64,000 bases of DNA from contig NZ_VIGC02000002.1 of NCBI RefSeq assembly GCF_006569185.2, positions 248,001 through 312,000 on the forward strand, in the 5' to 3' direction. Positions 28,612-37,412 of the stretch are shown here, in pieces. Every line of letters starts with the position of its first letter. The first letter of the stretch is position 1. The notes below the pieces were generated by a model that was not told the origin of the DNA, searched no databases, and saw nothing but the letters and a program-made list of their open reading frames with translations. The stretch comes from Litorilinea aerophila (GTDB lineage: Bacteria; Chloroflexota; Anaerolineae; Caldilineales; Caldilineaceae). Position numbers and translations under genes: made by a program.

Positions 28612-28825
28612 CGCCGCAGGTCCGGCCTCCCGGCTGGACAGTCGTTCCATGCACCCTTGTCACGCAAGGATGCGTGACCTACGAGCCGCAGGTCCGGTCC
28701 CCCGGCCGGACAGTCGTTCCATGCACCCTTGTCACGCAGGGATGCGTGACCTACACGCCGGTCCGGCCTCCCGGCTGGACAGTCGTTCCATGCACCCTTG
28801 TCACGCAAGGATGCATGACCTACGG
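28612..28825. repeat. three tandem repeats of about 70 bp
   Basis: Each unit runs from about GCAGGTCCGG through GTCGTTCCATGCACCCTTGT to ATGCGTGACCTAC. Anchors GTCGTTCCAT occur at 28641, 28713 and 28782, giving periods of 72 and 69 bp. Each unit contains a hairpin GTCACGCA-rGGA-TGCGTGAC (ATGCATGAC in the third unit). They fill most of the 403-bp gene-free gap 28596-28998. The unit shares 22 identical nt with 1916-1937. Confidence 0.85.
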
Positions 28826-28833
28826 ACGACAGA

Positions 28834-28865
28834 GCGTAGAGACGCACGGCCGTGCGTCTCTACGC
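28834..28865. repeat. 32-bp perfect palindrome
   Basis: GCGTAGAGACGCACGG (28834-28849) is followed at once by its reverse complement (28850-28865). Similar GTAGAGACG...CGTCTCTAC palindromes are common intergenic repeats in some bacterial phyla, including cyanobacteria. It adjoins the tandem repeat block. Confidence 0.8.
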
Positions 28866-28998
28866 ATGTAGAGGACCTTACAGATGAACGCCAAAGCCTG
28901 GAGTAGGGTAGGCCCATGATATAAACCCTTCCCACCTGTCGGCGGGCTCCACATGCGGGTCACCGGCTCTCTGTCCTCATCATCAAAGGAGCAAAACC

Positions 28999-29601
28999 AT
29001 GCGCGATGCGGTCCTACGGGCCCAAAAGGATAAATGGATGGCGCCCCTGGCGCAATACTACTTCCGCCAGGTCCATCCCAATGTCCTTTCGGGAATTGCC
29101 CTGACTGTCGGTCTGGTGGCTGCCTGGCTGGCCATGGAAGAACGCTACGCCCTGGGTCTGCTCATGTGGTTCCTGAACCGCATCCTGGATGGGCTGGACG
29201 GCCTGGTGGCCCGCACCCATGCCAAACAGAGCGATTTCGGCGGCTACCTGGACCTCTTGCTGGACTTCATCGTGTACCTGGCCGTTCCCCTGGGCTTTGT
29301 GGCTGCCAACCCCAGCCTGCCGGTGCTGTGGAGCGCGCTGGCCTTGCTGGCTTCTTACGTCCTGAACCTCCTCTCCTGGACCACCCTCTCGGCTCTATTG
29401 GAAAAACGCGAGCGCCGCAAGAGCCCACGCCTGACCAGCGTGGAAATGCCTGCCGGCCTGATTGAAGGCGCGGAGACGATCCTGTTCTACAGCTTCTTCT
29501 TCCTCATGCCCCAGGCCATCACCTACCTGTTCGGGCTAATGGCCCTGCTGGTACTGGTGACGGCGGGGCAACGGATAGTGTGGGCCTATCGACACCTGTG
29601 A
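28999..29601 (+). CDS. CDP-alcohol phosphatidyltransferase family protein
   Basis: A 200-residue membrane enzyme that joins a CDP-linked lipid to an alcohol. The signature D-G-x2-A-R-x8-G-x3-D-x3-D is complete in DGLVART to YLDLLLD near residues 72-95. About five hydrophobic helices follow the usual pattern. The alcohol (inositol, glycerol phosphate or other) cannot be deduced. AAGGAG lies about 9 nt before the ATG. A TVP38-family membrane protein gene follows after 56 nt and then a flavoprotein gene, so the three probably form an operon. Confidence 0.9.
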   Translation: MRDAVLRAQKDKWMAPLAQYYFRQVHPNVLSGIALTVGLVAAWLAMEERYALGLLMWFLNRILDGLDGLVARTHAKQSDFGGYLDLLLDFIVYLAVPLGFVAANPSLPVLWSALALLASYVLNLLSWTTLSALLEKRERRKSPRLTSVEMPAGLIEGAETILFYSFFFLMPQAITYLFGLMALLVLVTAGQRIVWAYRHL

Positions 29602-29657
29602 TCACCTGCCCCACAGTGAAGATCATCGCCATGGCCGCCAACCACGAGGAGCCCCAG

Positions 29658-30404
29658 ATGCACGCGGTACCTGACACCAATCCAGAGGGAACCGACACCA
29701 CCGTGGAGCCCACGCCTCCAAGGCTGGCCCTGATACGCTGGCAAAAAGGGATCGCCCTGGCCGCCTGGGCGATCCTGGTGGGCGGCTACTATTGGTACAC
29801 GACCGCCAACCAGCTGGATCCCCTCACCGCGGCCGGGCGTCTGGTCGAGTTCACCCGGGAAAGCACCTATGGGCCCCTGATCTACATTGGCCTGTATGCC
29901 CTGCGCCCGCTCATCTTCTTTTCTGCTGCGGTGCTCACCGTGGTCGGCGGCTTCCTGTTCGGCCCGGTCTGGGGCGTGATCTACACCGTCATTGCCGGCA
30001 ACCTCTCGGCCATGGTGGCCTACTGGGTGGGCCGTTACTTCGGCAGCGGCCTCCTGCCGGCCCAGGAGACCCAGGGGATCATCCAGCGCTATGCCCGACG
30101 CCTGCGCCAGAACAGCTTCGAAACGGTCCTGGTCATGCGCTTCCTCTTCCTGCCCTACGACCTGGTCAACTACCTGGCGGGCTTCCTGCACATCGACTGG
30201 AAAGCATTCCTGCTGGCCACTGTGTTGGGCAACATCCCCGGCACGATTTCGGTGGTGCTGTTGGGCGCATCCATCGAAGGGGACTTCAGCCAGGGCCTGC
30301 CCGGTTTGAATCCCTGGACCCTGCTGGCCTCCGCTGTACTCTTTGGGGTAAGTCTGGCCCTGTCCCGCTACTTCAAACGGCGGGAAACATCCAGTCGTGA
30401 ATAG
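29658..30404 (+). CDS. TVP38/TMEM64 (SNARE-associated/DedA-like) membrane protein
   Basis: A 248-residue integral membrane protein of the VTT domain family, related to DedA transporters. The core (about 70-220) holds GPLIYIGLYALRPLIFFSAA, VVGGFLFGPVWGVIYTVIAGN and the family block FETVLVMRFLFLPYDLVNYLAGFL, with the R-x2-P-type pattern in the re-entrant loops. The ATG at 29658 is preferred over 29631 because GAGGAG lies 6 nt upstream. It is followed by a dihydrolipoamide-dehydrogenase-like gene 35 nt away, an association seen in other bacteria. The family is thought to act in lipid or ion movement; the function here is unknown. Confidence 0.88.
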   Translation: MHAVPDTNPEGTDTTVEPTPPRLALIRWQKGIALAAWAILVGGYYWYTTANQLDPLTAAGRLVEFTRESTYGPLIYIGLYALRPLIFFSAAVLTVVGGFLFGPVWGVIYTVIAGNLSAMVAYWVGRYFGSGLLPAQETQGIIQRYARRLRQNSFETVLVMRFLFLPYDLVNYLAGFLHIDWKAFLLATVLGNIPGTISVVLLGASIEGDFSQGLPGLNPWTLLASAVLFGVSLALSRYFKRRETSSRE

Positions 30405-30439
30405 TCCGGGGAGAAAGCGTCCCGAAGGGAGTAATCGCC

Positions 30440-32020
30440 ATGTCCACATCTCCAGGCAGCCAGATGGTGCCCCCGGTAGAACGGGAAAAGCGCCAGGCGG
30501 ACTCCGCCCCATCGGTCGAGGTTCATCCCATGGACGAACACAACCGCCGGCTGGTGGCCAACGTCCATCCGCCGGCGTGGCAAAACCCCGTGCCCCAGGG
30601 TCGCTACAACCTGGTGATCATTGGGGGCGGCTCCGCGGGGCTGGTGGCCGCGGCCGGGGCAGCCGGCCTGGGCGCCCGGGTGGCCCTGGTGGAACGGCAT
30701 CTGCTGGGCGGCGACTGCCTGAACGTGGGCTGTGTGCCATCCAAGGTGCTGATCCGCTCGGCCCGGGCAGTGGGTGACATCGCCCGGGCAGGGGCCCTGG
30801 GCATCCAGGTGCCGCCCGTGTCGGTGGACTTCGCCGCGGTGATGGAACGGGTGCGGCAGGTGCGGGCAGCGATCAGCGATCACGACTCGGTGTGGCGTTT
30901 CCAGCGCCTGGGGGTGGATGTCTACCTGGGCGAGGGCCGCTTCAGCGGCCCGGATACGGTGACGGTGGATGGCCAGACCCTGCGCTTCCAAAAGGCCCTC
31001 ATTGCCACCGGCTCCCGGCCCATGGTCCTCCCCATCCCCGGCCTGGCGGAGGTGGGCTATCTGACCAACGAGACCCTCTTCGAGCTGACCAGCCTGCCTC
31101 GACGGCTGGCCGTCATCGGCGCGGGCCCCATCGGCGCGGAGCTGGCCCAGGCCTTCCGCCGTTTTGGCAGCCAGGTGATCCTCTTCGACATCCTGCCCCA
31201 GGTGCTCGGCCGGGAAGATCCAGACGCCGCGGCCATCATCCAGAATGTCTTCGTGGCCGAGGGGATCCAACTGGCCCTGGGCGCCCAGATCCAGCAGGTG
31301 CGCCCCGACAGCCAGGGTAAAATCATCGACTACGAGCTGGACGGACGACAGGCCTCGGTGACGGTGGATGAGATCCTGGTGGCAGTCGGCCGCACCCCCA
31401 ACCTCGAGGGCCTGAACCTGGAAGCCGCCGGCATCGAATACCACAAGAAAGGGGTCCAGGTCTCGGACACCCTCCAGACTACCAACCCCAACGTCTACGC
31501 CGCGGGGGACATCGCCCTCCCCTACCAGTTCACCCACACGGCGGACGCCGCCGCCCGCCTGGTCCTCCAGAACGCCCTCTTCCCCGGCCCCAAACAAAAG
31601 GTGAGCGCCCTGGTGGTTCCCTGGTGCACCTACACCGACCCAGAGGTGGCCCACGTCGGTCTATACGAAAAACAGGCCCAGGAGCAGGGCATCCCCGTGG
31701 AAACCTACGTCCAGCCCCTGGGTGAGACGGACCGGGGCCGGGCAGATGGCGAAACGGAAGGTTTTGTCAAGGTGCATGTGCGCAAAGGCAGCGACCGGAT
31801 CCTGGGCGCCACCATCGTGGCCCGCCATGCCGGGGAGATGATCAACGAGATCACCCTGGCCATGGTCACTGGCGCCGGCCTCAAGACCCTGACCCGGGTG
31901 ATCCACCCCTACCCCACCCAGGCCGAGGCCATCCGCAAGGTGGCGGACGCCTACAACCGGACCCGCCTGACGCCGGTGCTCCAGCGGATCCTGCGGGCGT
32001 GGTTTGCCTGGCGGCGATGA
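30440..32020 (+). CDS. FAD-dependent pyridine nucleotide-disulfide oxidoreductase (mercuric reductase-like)
   Basis: A 526-residue flavoprotein of the dihydrolipoamide dehydrogenase/glutathione reductase family. The FAD-binding fold begins YNLVIIGGGSAGLVAAAGAA near residue 55, the redox disulfide is in GGDCLNVGCVPSK near 95, an NAD(P) fold has LAVIGAGPIGAELAQAF near 230, and the second FAD motif is NVYAAGDIA near 352. The dimer-interface active site reads HPYPTQAEAIRKVAD in place of the usual HPTxSE block. There is no N-terminal heavy-metal domain and no C-terminal cysteine pair, so mercury reduction is unlikely. An alternative start at 30530 also has a fair ribosome-binding site (GAGG). The substrate disulfide is unknown; partnership with the TVP38 protein upstream is an inference from gene order. 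Confidence 0.9.
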   Translation: MSTSPGSQMVPPVEREKRQADSAPSVEVHPMDEHNRRLVANVHPPAWQNPVPQGRYNLVIIGGGSAGLVAAAGAAGLGARVALVERHLLGGDCLNVGCVPSKVLIRSARAVGDIARAGALGIQVPPVSVDFAAVMERVRQVRAAISDHDSVWRFQRLGVDVYLGEGRFSGPDTVTVDGQTLRFQKALIATGSRPMVLPIPGLAEVGYLTNETLFELTSLPRRLAVIGAGPIGAELAQAFRRFGSQVILFDILPQVLGREDPDAAAIIQNVFVAEGIQLALGAQIQQVRPDSQGKIIDYELDGRQASVTVDEILVAVGRTPNLEGLNLEAAGIEYHKKGVQVSDTLQTTNPNVYAAGDIALPYQFTHTADAAARLVLQNALFPGPKQKVSALVVPWCTYTDPEVAHVGLYEKQAQEQGIPVETYVQPLGETDRGRADGETEGFVKVHVRKGSDRILGATIVARHAGEMINEITLAMVTGAGLKTLTRVIHPYPTQAEAIRKVADAYNRTRLTPVLQRILRAWFAWRR

Positions 32021-32090
32021 AGCGGGGCGAGGTAGCGGGGCTGCCCCCCAGCCGGGGCATGCTCCTCACCCCCCTCCAGGCCTGTTTTAT

Positions 32091-32119
32091 TTGACAGATT
32101 GTCCAGCGCCATGTATACT
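32091..32119 (+). promoter_or_regulatory. promoter of the tRNA cluster
   Basis: TTGACA (32091-32096), 17-nt spacer, TATACT (32114-32119): near-perfect sigma-70-type promoter. The expected start near 32126 leaves a leader of about 120 nt before the first tRNA. Confidence 0.88.
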
Positions 32120-32138
32120 GGGACCATCGGTTGTGAGG

Positions 32139-32208
32139 GCCAGGCAGTCGTGCCTGGCAGCAGTCGGTCGCATGAGGCTGTGCGACCTGGACGGGCTGGT
32201 GATAGCCC
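32139..32208 (+). other. structured leader with three hairpins before the tRNA genes
   Basis: GCCAGGCA/TGCCTGGC (32139-32158, loop GTCG), GGTCGCA/TGCGACC (32166-32187) and GGGCT/AGCCC (32193-32208) follow each other. It could be processed leader RNA or a small RNA; no known family was recognised. Confidence 0.5.
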
Positions 32209-32248
32209 GGCACCCTGACAACAGAGCAAAAGGCCATATACCCGTTGT

Positions 32249-32339
<91 letters not shown>

Positions 32340-32363
32340 AGTCACAAGCCGAAGGTCACACTT

Positions 32364-32456
<93 letters not shown>

Positions 32457-32502
32457 TTGACTGATGAAAGCTGGCCAACTTCGTTGCTGGCCGCTTGATT
32501 GG

Positions 32503-32578
32503 GTCCCAGTAGCTCAGTGGATAGAGCGCTTCCCTGCGGAGGAAGAGGTCAGAGGTTCAAATCCTCTCTGGGATGCCA
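32503..32578 (+). tRNA. tRNA-Arg (GCG)
   Basis: Acceptor GTCCCAG pairs with CTGGGAT (one G-T pair), discriminator G, encoded CCA. D stem GCTC/GAGC, anticodon stem CTTCC/GGAAG, loop CTGCGGA, giving anticodon GCG. Most bacteria read CGN arginine codons with an ACG tRNA edited to inosine. Confidence 0.92.
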
Positions 32579-32587
32579 GCGTGTCAA

Positions 32588-32645
32588 ACAGACAGCCCTG
32601 CCGGTGTAGAGGATACTGGCAGGGCTGTCTGTATTGGGCCGTTTT
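32588..32645 (+). terminator. terminator after the tRNA cluster
   Basis: Perfect 15-bp stem ACAGACAGCCCTGCC (32588-32602) with 32618-32632, 15-nt loop. A T-run (32642-32646) comes 9 nt later, so termination may be partly Rho-assisted. Confidence 0.75.
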
Positions 32646-32699
32646 TGAGTCTGGTTTTCGAACCTGGCGGACCTGATTTCCGGGCGCCGGCAAAGGGGC

Positions 32700-33578
32700 T
32701 CAGCGGGCTGTGTCGGCCCCGTCCCCCACCAGGGAGTCCGCCGGATCCGCCGCATAGGCCAGGGCGACGGCTTCCCGGGTAATGTGCCGGTAGATGGCCG
32801 TTAACCGGTCATAGGCCTCGGGGCCAGCCTGGGCGAACGGAGGCGGCCCCAGGCGCCGGAGCAGAATCAGCTCAATGGTCGGCGGGGCAATGTGATGATG
32901 GATGGCCTCCCGAGATTGGGAAGTTCCCCAGAAGTCGTCTATCTGGAGCTCCAGGGGGGGTGCCTCCTGGGCATCCGGCTCGCCTTCCCGGAGGTGGTGA
33001 AAACCGGCAGCGGACACGACCACCGAGCCCGCAGGCCGGGTCCCGCCCGGAGATTCCTGGCTGCGGCTGCGCTGATTGCGCAACGCCCGCAGGAGCTGCT
33101 GCTCGTCCCACCCCCGCAGCCGAAAAAGCAGCCAGGGATCGTCCGCCACCATTTCGCCCAACATGCGATAAACCGCGACCAGGTGGGGGCAGGGTTCATC
33201 CCCCGGACAGCAGCTACAATGGTGGTCCAGTTCCTGGATGCTGGCGGGCAGGAGGGAGATGCCGGCCGCGGCCAGGGCCTCCTCGATATCCGGCACCATT
33301 TCCCCCGCCAACAGTCGGGCCGCGAAGATGGCCTGGGTGCTGAGGGTGTCCACCACCCGCTGCCACTGCTCCTGGGTGAAGCCGGCCACGCGAATGGTCA
33401 CATCACAAGGGCCGTGGCTCCGGTCGTGGACCTGGGCGCTCACCTGGCCCGGGGTAACCTCCAGGCGCCGAACCCGGGGAGCCGTGCCGGCAGGGCGCCG
33501 AGGTTCCACCAGATCCAGCTCCTGCAGGAGCGTGGACCAGCGCCGGGACCACCAGTGGCCATCCTGTGTTCCGTTCAT
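32700..33578 (-). CDS. SWIM zinc-finger protein
   Basis: A 292-residue protein with a central SWIM motif HHCSCCPGDEPCPHLVAVY (C-x-C...C-x-H, near 120-140), a zinc-binding fold thought to contact DNA or protein. Bacterial SWIM proteins are typically encoded beside SNF2-type helicases, and one lies directly upstream here on the same strand, so the two probably act together in DNA or chromatin-like remodelling. The N-terminal W-rich segment (GHWWSRRWSTLL) is characteristic of this group. The ATG at 33578 follows GGAGCAGGTGTACGG; an upstream ATG (33599) has no ribosome-binding site. No enzymatic motif is visible. Confidence 0.85.
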   Translation of the reverse strand: MNGTQDGHWWSRRWSTLLQELDLVEPRRPAGTAPRVRRLEVTPGQVSAQVHDRSHGPCDVTIRVAGFTQEQWQRVVDTLSTQAIFAARLLAGEMVPDIEEALAAAGISLLPASIQELDHHCSCCPGDEPCPHLVAVYRMLGEMVADDPWLLFRLRGWDEQQLLRALRNQRSRSQESPGGTRPAGSVVVSAAGFHHLREGEPDAQEAPPLELQIDDFWGTSQSREAIHHHIAPPTIELILLRRLGPPPFAQAGPEAYDRLTAIYRHITREAVALAYAADPADSLVGDGADTAR

Positions 33579-33728
33579 CCGTACACCTGCTCCATCCATC
33601 TATGGCTCTACTGCACAAAGGTCAAATGAGGACGCTGCCCCACGCCGATGAACGCGGATTCAAGAGGTTCTCTCCTGCGCTTCTTTGCGTCTTTGCGTTT
33701 CAAAATGCCCTTTTTGCAGGGGAGTCAT

Positions 33729-36700
33729 CTATTCGTCCTCGATGGCATCGCTGCGCAACAGCAGCAGATCCCGCAACTGTTCGGTATCCAGCTCGGTCAG
33801 CCACTCCTCACCGCTGCCCACGATGGACTCGGCCAGGGCTTGCTTGCTCTCGATCAGGTCGTGGATGCGCTCTTCCAGGGTGCCGGCCACCACGAACTTG
33901 TGTACCTGGACGTTGCGCTCCTGGCCGATGCGGAAGGCCCGATCAGTGGCCTGGTTCTCCACCGCGGGGTTCCACCAGCGGTCGTAGTGGAAGACATGGT
34001 TGGCCCGGGTCAGGTTCAAGCCGCTGCCGCCGGCCCGCAGGCTGAGCACAAAGATACTCGGCCCGTCCTCGCTCTGGAAGGCCTGGACCATTTTGTCCCG
34101 CTGATTGGCCGGCGTGGCCCCGTGCAGGAAGAGGACATCCGTGTTCAGGGTTTCACTCAGGTGACGCTGGAGGAGGTAGCCCATCTCCACAAACTGGGTG
34201 AAGATCAGGGCCTGGTCGTTCACCGATAGGGCTTCCTCCAACATTTCGGTCAGACGGTTCAGCTTGCCGCTGCGGCCAGCCAGCGGTCCATCTTGCTTGA
34301 GATAATGGGCCGGGTGATTGGTGATCTGCTTGAGCTTGGTCAGCAGCGCCAGCACCAGCCCGCGGCGCTGGATGCCGTCGGCCCGGTTCAGTTCGTCCAG
34401 CGCATCCTGCACCACCTGCTCGTAGAGACGGGCCTGCTCCCGGGTGAGGGTACAGTAGACCACCATTTCGTTCTTCTCCGGCAGGTCGGTGATGATGGAG
34501 GGATCGGCCTTCAGGCGGCGCAGCAGGAAAGGCTGGACCAGCCGCCGCAGCTCCGCGGTACGCTGTTCGTCGTTGTACCGTTCGATGGGGACGATGTAGC
34601 GCTGGCGGAAGTGCTCGTGGCTGCCCAGGTAGCCCGGGTTCAAGAACTCCATGATGCTCCACAGCTCCGACAGGCGGTTCTCCACCGGTGTCCCCGTCAG
34701 GGCAATCCGGTTCTCTCCCCGCAGCCGCCGCACGGCCTGGGTTTGTTTGGCGCCGGGCGTCTTGATGTTCTGGGCCTCGTCCAGGATCAGATCGCTCCAC
34801 GCTACCGGCTCCAGGATCTCCACGTCTCGCCGGACGGTGCCGTAGGTGGTCACCACCAGGTCGTAGTGGCGAATGGCCTGGCCGAATTCCTGGCCGCTCA
34901 GGCGGCCATTGCCATGGTGGATGAGGGCCCGCAGCCCGGGGGCAAAGCGCTCGATCTCCCGCCGCCAGTTGGCCACCACGCTGGTGGGGCAGATGAGCAG
35001 CGCCGGAGCCATCCGCTCCGTCTTGCCGGCCTGTTGTGCCTGGGCCCGCACATGCAGCAGCAGGGCGATGGCCTGGACCGTCTTACCCAGGCCCATGTCA
35101 TCCGCCAGGCAGGCGCCCAGCCCCAACTGGCGGAGGTAGGCAAGCCAGCCCACCCCCCGGCGCTGGTACGGCCGCAGCTCCCCAGCGAAACCAGGCGGCT
35201 CTGCGATCTCGGTAAACGGCTGCTGCTCCCGCAGGTGGTCCAGGGCTCGCTGGAGCCAGCCTTCCACCTCCACCGTATCCAGGGGCAGTTGCTCGAACGC
35301 GTCCCCTGCGGTCCCCAGGCCATGCACCAGGGCGGCAGGCCATTCCGCCCCCTCCTCGGCCACCCCCCCGTCCCGATCCTGGTAGGTCTGGGTGACCCGG
35401 ATAGCCTCCAGCAGGGACATGGTGCCGGCGCTATCCCGCCGGGCCAGGAGTTGCTTGGCCGCCGCCACCTGGGCCGGATCCAGCTCTACCCAGCGGTTGC
35501 CCACCCGCAGCAGGGGCGTGCGCATGGCGGCCAGTTGCTCGAATTCGGCGGCTGTCAGCGCTTCGCCGCCCAGGGTCAATTCCCAGGAATAGCGGATCAG
35601 GGCGTTGAAACTGAGTCGACCGGGCCTTATCTCCTGGGTGGATGCGGCCGGGTCCGGTTCCGCCGGCGGCTCTGGGGCGGCCAGCCGCAGCTTCAGGCCC
35701 AGGCGCATGTGGCGATGTTCGTGCCACCAGGAGGGAACCACCAGGCCAAAGCCGCTGCTCTCCAACAGGGGGCCGATTTCCCGCAGGAACTGGTAGGCCT
35801 CATCGGTGGAGAGGAGGCAGAGCTCCGGCCGGGGCGAACGCAGGCTGCGTTCGATGGGCGGGAAGAGTTTGCTGGCAATGCCCAGGCCGGCCAGCAGGCG
35901 CTCCTGGGGTTGGTCAATACGCCGGCCGCCGATCTGGAGGGGCGCGCCCAGGTGTTGCCAGACCTCGCGCGCCGGGATCATGAGGCTGGGATTATCCCGG
36001 GCCTGGAGATAGTAATGGAGCGGCCAACTGGCGTCCTGCAGTGACTCGTTGCCTGTCCCTTCGCCCAGTTGGGGCTCTTCCAGCACAAAGCAGATGCGGA
36101 AGTTGGCATCGCTGGTGACATAGAGCTGTTCGATCCAGCTGTGCCACTCCTGGTAGAGCTGATAGGCCGGCTGGGGAGGCAGGGGCACCGTGGCCTGGGG
36201 GGCCACCAGGGCGTTGAGCCAGAGCAGCGCCGGCACCCCATTGGCAGGCTGGGCCAGGGGTGCGGCCCAGTGGCGTGCTGCCACGTCCACCAGGGTGGCG
36301 AGAAAATGCTCCAGCAGGGCAGCCGGATCGGGCGCAGCGCCGGGCAGATCCAGGTTGTAGGCCCGGCAGACAGGCGGCATGGCCTGAATGAGCTGGCGGT
36401 AACGCTGGCGGATGCGAGAATCCAGCAGGGCCGGCTGCCAGGTTGCCTGGAGTCGGCCGTAGGCATCGGTGCTCATGCCGGGCAGGTAGTGTTGTCCGGC
36501 CAGGATCTCCAGGGCGAACTTGGCCGCGTTGCTCCAGTAGAGCAGGTCCTGCCCACTCCGCACCCGATGCAGGGAAGAGGCATCCGAGGGGAAGACGCCA
36601 GATCGATTGTCCAGGTGGCAGAGGAAGGTCAACGCATGCCACGGCGCCAGGGCCAGCCCCGTGACCTGCCAGGGCACCAGGGTGGCGGCTCCGTGGTTTC

Positions 36701-37058
36701 GTCCGTTGCCGCTCTGGGTAGCCTGAAAGAGCCCCCGCCGGGCCAGGGGCCGCCCGTCCAGGCTGGGGAGCCAGACCGTGGCATTGGCCGGTTGCAGCGC
36801 AGAGGCGATGACCGGTGCGAAATCCTCCGCCAACCGGGCCCGCAATTGCCCAATGGGCACCTGGGCAGGATGGGACGGAATCTTGGGTTGGCGCTGACGG
36901 CCGTTGTTCCCCCGTGGGGCCGACAGCTCGTCGCCCATGGGAGAGGCGGGACGGTCGTTTGCGGTCGAGTAGTCCAGATTCTCAGCCCAGATGAACAATT
37001 GTCCATCAGGAAGTGGGCCGTTAGCACGTAACCAGGCAGCATGCAGCGTTAAAGGCAT
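33729..37058 (-). CDS. SNF2-family DNA-dependent ATPase/helicase
   Basis: An 1109-residue Swi2/Snf2 ATPase. The N-terminal half (about 1-580) is a bacterial SNF2-associated region with no catalytic motif. The ATPase core begins near 620: motif [16 protein letters not shown], Ia [57 protein letters not shown]. The second lobe has [28 protein letters not shown] and [10 protein letters not shown] (motifs V and VI). It probably moves along duplex DNA with its SWIM partner encoded next. There is no Shine-Dalgarno sequence; a -10 box lies 7 nt before the ATG at 37058, suggesting a leaderless message. Confidence 0.93.
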   Translation of the reverse strand: MPLTLHAAWLRANGPLPDGQLFIWAENLDYSTANDRPASPMGDELSAPRGNNGRQRQPKIPSHPAQVPIGQLRARLAEDFAPVIASALQPANATVWLPSLDGRPLARRGLFQATQSGNGRNHGAATLVPWQVTGLALAPWHALTFLCHLDNRSGVFPSDASSLHRVRSGQDLLYWSNAAKFALEILAGQHYLPGMSTDAYGRLQATWQPALLDSRIRQRYRQLIQAMPPVCRAYNLDLPGAAPDPAALLEHFLATLVDVAARHWAAPLAQPANGVPALLWLNALVAPQATVPLPPQPAYQLYQEWHSWIEQLYVTSDANFRICFVLEEPQLGEGTGNESLQDASWPLHYYLQARDNPSLMIPAREVWQHLGAPLQIGGRRIDQPQERLLAGLGIASKLFPPIERSLRSPRPELCLLSTDEAYQFLREIGPLLESSGFGLVVPSWWHEHRHMRLGLKLRLAAPEPPAEPDPAASTQEIRPGRLSFNALIRYSWELTLGGEALTAAEFEQLAAMRTPLLRVGNRWVELDPAQVAAAKQLLARRDSAGTMSLLEAIRVTQTYQDRDGGVAEEGAEWPAALVHGLGTAGDAFEQLPLDTVEVEGWLQRALDHLREQQPFTEIAEPPGFAGELRPYQRRGVGWLAYLRQLGLGACLADDMGLGKTVQAIALLLHVRAQAQQAGKTERMAPALLICPTSVVANWRREIERFAPGLRALIHHGNGRLSGQEFGQAIRHYDLVVTTYGTVRRDVEILEPVAWSDLILDEAQNIKTPGAKQTQAVRRLRGENRIALTGTPVENRLSELWSIMEFLNPGYLGSHEHFRQRYIVPIERYNDEQRTAELRRLVQPFLLRRLKADPSIITDLPEKNEMVVYCTLTREQARLYEQVVQDALDELNRADGIQRRGLVLALLTKLKQITNHPAHYLKQDGPLAGRSGKLNRLTEMLEEALSVNDQALIFTQFVEMGYLLQRHLSETLNTDVLFLHGATPANQRDKMVQAFQSEDGPSIFVLSLRAGGSGLNLTRANHVFHYDRWWNPAVENQATDRAFRIGQERNVQVHKFVVAGTLEERIHDLIESKQALAESIVGSGEEWLTELDTEQLRDLLLLRSDAIEDE

Positions 37059-37065
37059 AACGAAT

Positions 37066-37094
37066 ATTGTACCGCGGCCCCAGGTGTGGGGCAA
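37066..37094 (-). promoter_or_regulatory. promoter of the SNF2 gene
   Basis: On the minus strand TTGCCC (37089-37094), 17-nt spacer, TACAAT (37066-37071), then 7 nt to the ATG. Confidence 0.7.
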
Positions 37095-37412
37095 ATTCTG
37101 TCAGCTCATCTCGGGGTACAAGTTACAAGCGACAGCGGGCGGGCACGGAGGTCCGCCCCGACGGGAACCGGTACCCCGCCATGCGGGACAGCGCAGGCGG
37201 CGCCGTTCCTTCACCCGCCGGAATGTGGCGACAACAGGCGCCATCTGCCCGAACGGGTGTGTAGAGCGGATCTCCGGCCCGCCGTGGGTGGGAAAGGATG
37301 TGTGGGGATTGGCCGAGACGGGCAGCGCCAGGCGGGTGCCAACCGATGATGGCGGAGGAAAAAGCTCCGTTGGGAGCCCCCTCTTTGTGATGCCCTTGTG
37401 ATGCCCTCGCCC
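37095..37412. other. gene-free gap with GC-rich repeat fragments
   Basis: No gene seen. Fragments such as GCGGGCACGGAGGTCCGCCCC (first 20 nt: GCGGGCACGGAGGTCCGCCC) and TTCACCCGCCGGAATGTGGCG resemble pieces of the units at 50290-50990, suggesting a decayed copy of the same repeat family. Confidence 0.5.

Noticed and set aside
30440-32020. True mercuric reductase (merA)
   Set aside because: No N-terminal HMA domain, no C-terminal vicinal cysteines and no mer genes nearby.
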